IMG/VR virus record: IMGVR_UViG_3300045284_000142
Location: 1 to 27,844 of that record
DNA: 27,844 bases
Direction: 5' to 3' (one strand)
Source: a virus
Position numbers and translations under genes: made by a program. Shown here one piece after another: positions 27,228 through 27,844 of the stretch. The notes beneath the pieces were generated by a model. That model was not told the origin of the DNA, searched no databases, and saw only the letters and a program-made list of their open reading frames with translations. Positions within the stretch are counted from its first letter, which is position 1, and each line of letters begins with the position of its first letter.

Positions 27228-27844
27228 TCACTCCTGACTACGCTCTGTATAATTCAGATTGCCTGGCCGTCCTGCCTAGGATGCCGGAAGCGTCGATAGA
27301 CTTTTCGATTTACTCGCCTCCGTTCAACAACATTTACACCTACTCCAGCGCGGATGAGGACATGGGGAACTGCCGCAATTACATTGAGTTTCTGGAGCAC
27401 TACGAATTCCTCGTGGCGCAAATGTCGCGGGTGACAAAGCCTGGCCGGCTATCCTTCGTTCACTGTTTCGCGATCCCGAAGGGAATGGTCCTAACTGATT
27501 TCGGCGGCGACATCATTCGGCTCCATGAGAAGCACGGTTTCAAATGGCACGGTGAGCACGTCGTGTGGAAAGAGCCGCTGCGGATTGCGATCAAGACGCG
27601 GACACGCGGACTCATGCACAAGAGCATCGTGGAAGACTCCACCAAGACGCGGGCTGCGCTTCATGATCGGTGCTTGATCTTTCGGCGCACGGGGGACAAT
27701 GCCGTGCCGGTCAAGCACCTAATGGGGTTAACAAAGTATGCTGGGGAAACTCCATTCCCCGAAGGCTTGCGCGAAAAGTACCTCGGATGGGAGGATCAAA
27801 AAACCAATAAGCTGAGTCACTGGATTTGGCAGCATTACGCTTCG
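27206..27844 (+). CDS. DNA methyltransferase (3' partial)
   Basis: The frame is open from ATG 27206 to the window edge, 213 residues, so the gene is cut. It begins MDHPKQLITPDYALYNSDCL and has catalytic motif IV SPPF (residues 37-40) in IDFSIYSPPFNNIYTYSS, followed by a motif V-like RVTKPGRLSFVHCF and WHGEHVVWKEP. SPPF at the N-terminus fits beta-class amino-methyltransferases of the N4-cytosine or N6-adenine type; the AdoMet-binding FxGxG motif is expected beyond the window. Target base and sequence cannot be read. It overlaps the ATPase gene by 22 bp, supporting coexpression. No restriction endonuclease is visible, so self-protection or host-mimicking modification is more likely than a complete restriction system. 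Confidence 0.9.
   Translation, partial: MDHPKQLITPDYALYNSDCLAVLPRMPEASIDFSIYSPPFNNIYTYSSADEDMGNCRNYIEFLEHYEFLVAQMSRVTKPGRLSFVHCFAIPKGMVLTDFGGDIIRLHEKHGFKWHGEHVVWKEPLRIAIKTRTRGLMHKSIVEDSTKTRAALHDRCLIFRRTGDNAVPVKHLMGLTKYAGETPFPEGLREKYLGWEDQKTNKLSHWIWQHYAS

Noticed and set aside
1-27844. tRNA genes, CRISPR arrays, insertion sequences, integrase or attachment sites
   Set aside because: None was seen. The only two gaps over 100 bp (12455-12595 and 20109-20256) hold a promoter/leader and a structured RNA, with no cloverleaf and no regular repeat-spacer pattern.

Overview
The window is one 27.8-kb stretch of tightly packed genes, all on the + strand. I read it as part of a tailed double-stranded DNA phage (siphovirus-like) or a prophage of one. 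Tail-tip genes on the left run into a replication and recombination module on the right, most junctions are ATGA/TGATG-type overlaps, and there is no integrase, tRNA, rRNA, insertion sequence or CRISPR array. Base composition is GC-rich. The host cannot be named from the sequence. The mixture of Shine-Dalgarno starts and A-rich starts, and the flavour of several small proteins, remind me of phages of the Verrucomicrobiota or related bacteria, but this is only a weak inference.

Late region (1-12454). The window opens inside a LamG-domain structural gene, then a DUF1737 protein. Next comes the classical tail-tip set: a BR0599/DUF2163 protein with a likely Fe-S cysteine set (lambda L or gene-transfer-agent g13 type), an NlpC/P60 peptidase, and a 935-residue gpJ-like hub. 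These are followed by a DUF1508 protein, a small phage protein, an orphan Phd-type antitoxin, an 809-residue tail fibre, small proteins (one with a possible frameshift), a possible beta-helix protein, a coiled-coil protein with a C-terminal membrane anchor, and a lipoprotein with a membrane segment. Three consecutive inverted repeats lie at the end of the last late gene. No endolysin is recognisable.

Early region (12455-27844). Two sigma70-like promoters (TTGCAA or TTGACA, 17-bp spacer, TAATTT) share a 13-bp element, GGGTAATTTTACC, whose dyad overlaps the -10 box. Promoter 1 precedes an SSB-like protein, a Rad50/SbcC-type ATPase, a zinc-finger/DUF551 protein and a UvrD-type helicase. Promoter 2 sits immediately before a Snf2/SMARCAL1-like ATPase and would give a nearly leaderless mRNA. 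A 148-bp intergenic region then holds a candidate structured RNA with a 20-bp stem. It is followed by a winged-helix replication initiator whose linker-coding DNA is dense in dyads and direct repeats (candidate origin), and by a primase-like/DnaB helicase fusion. The right end carries small unknown genes, a tandem KH-like protein, a SWIM zinc-finger protein, a second Snf2-type ATPase and a DNA methyltransferase cut by the window edge.

Putting it together, the initiator, the primase-helicase, the SSB-like protein and the accessory helicases would form a largely self-contained replisome. The Snf2/SWIM/methyltransferase group probably modifies or remodels phage DNA. A recurring leader, roughly CAACGATAACGAAA, stands before most early genes that are not coupled to an upstream stop codon, which suggests a shared signal for translation or regulation.
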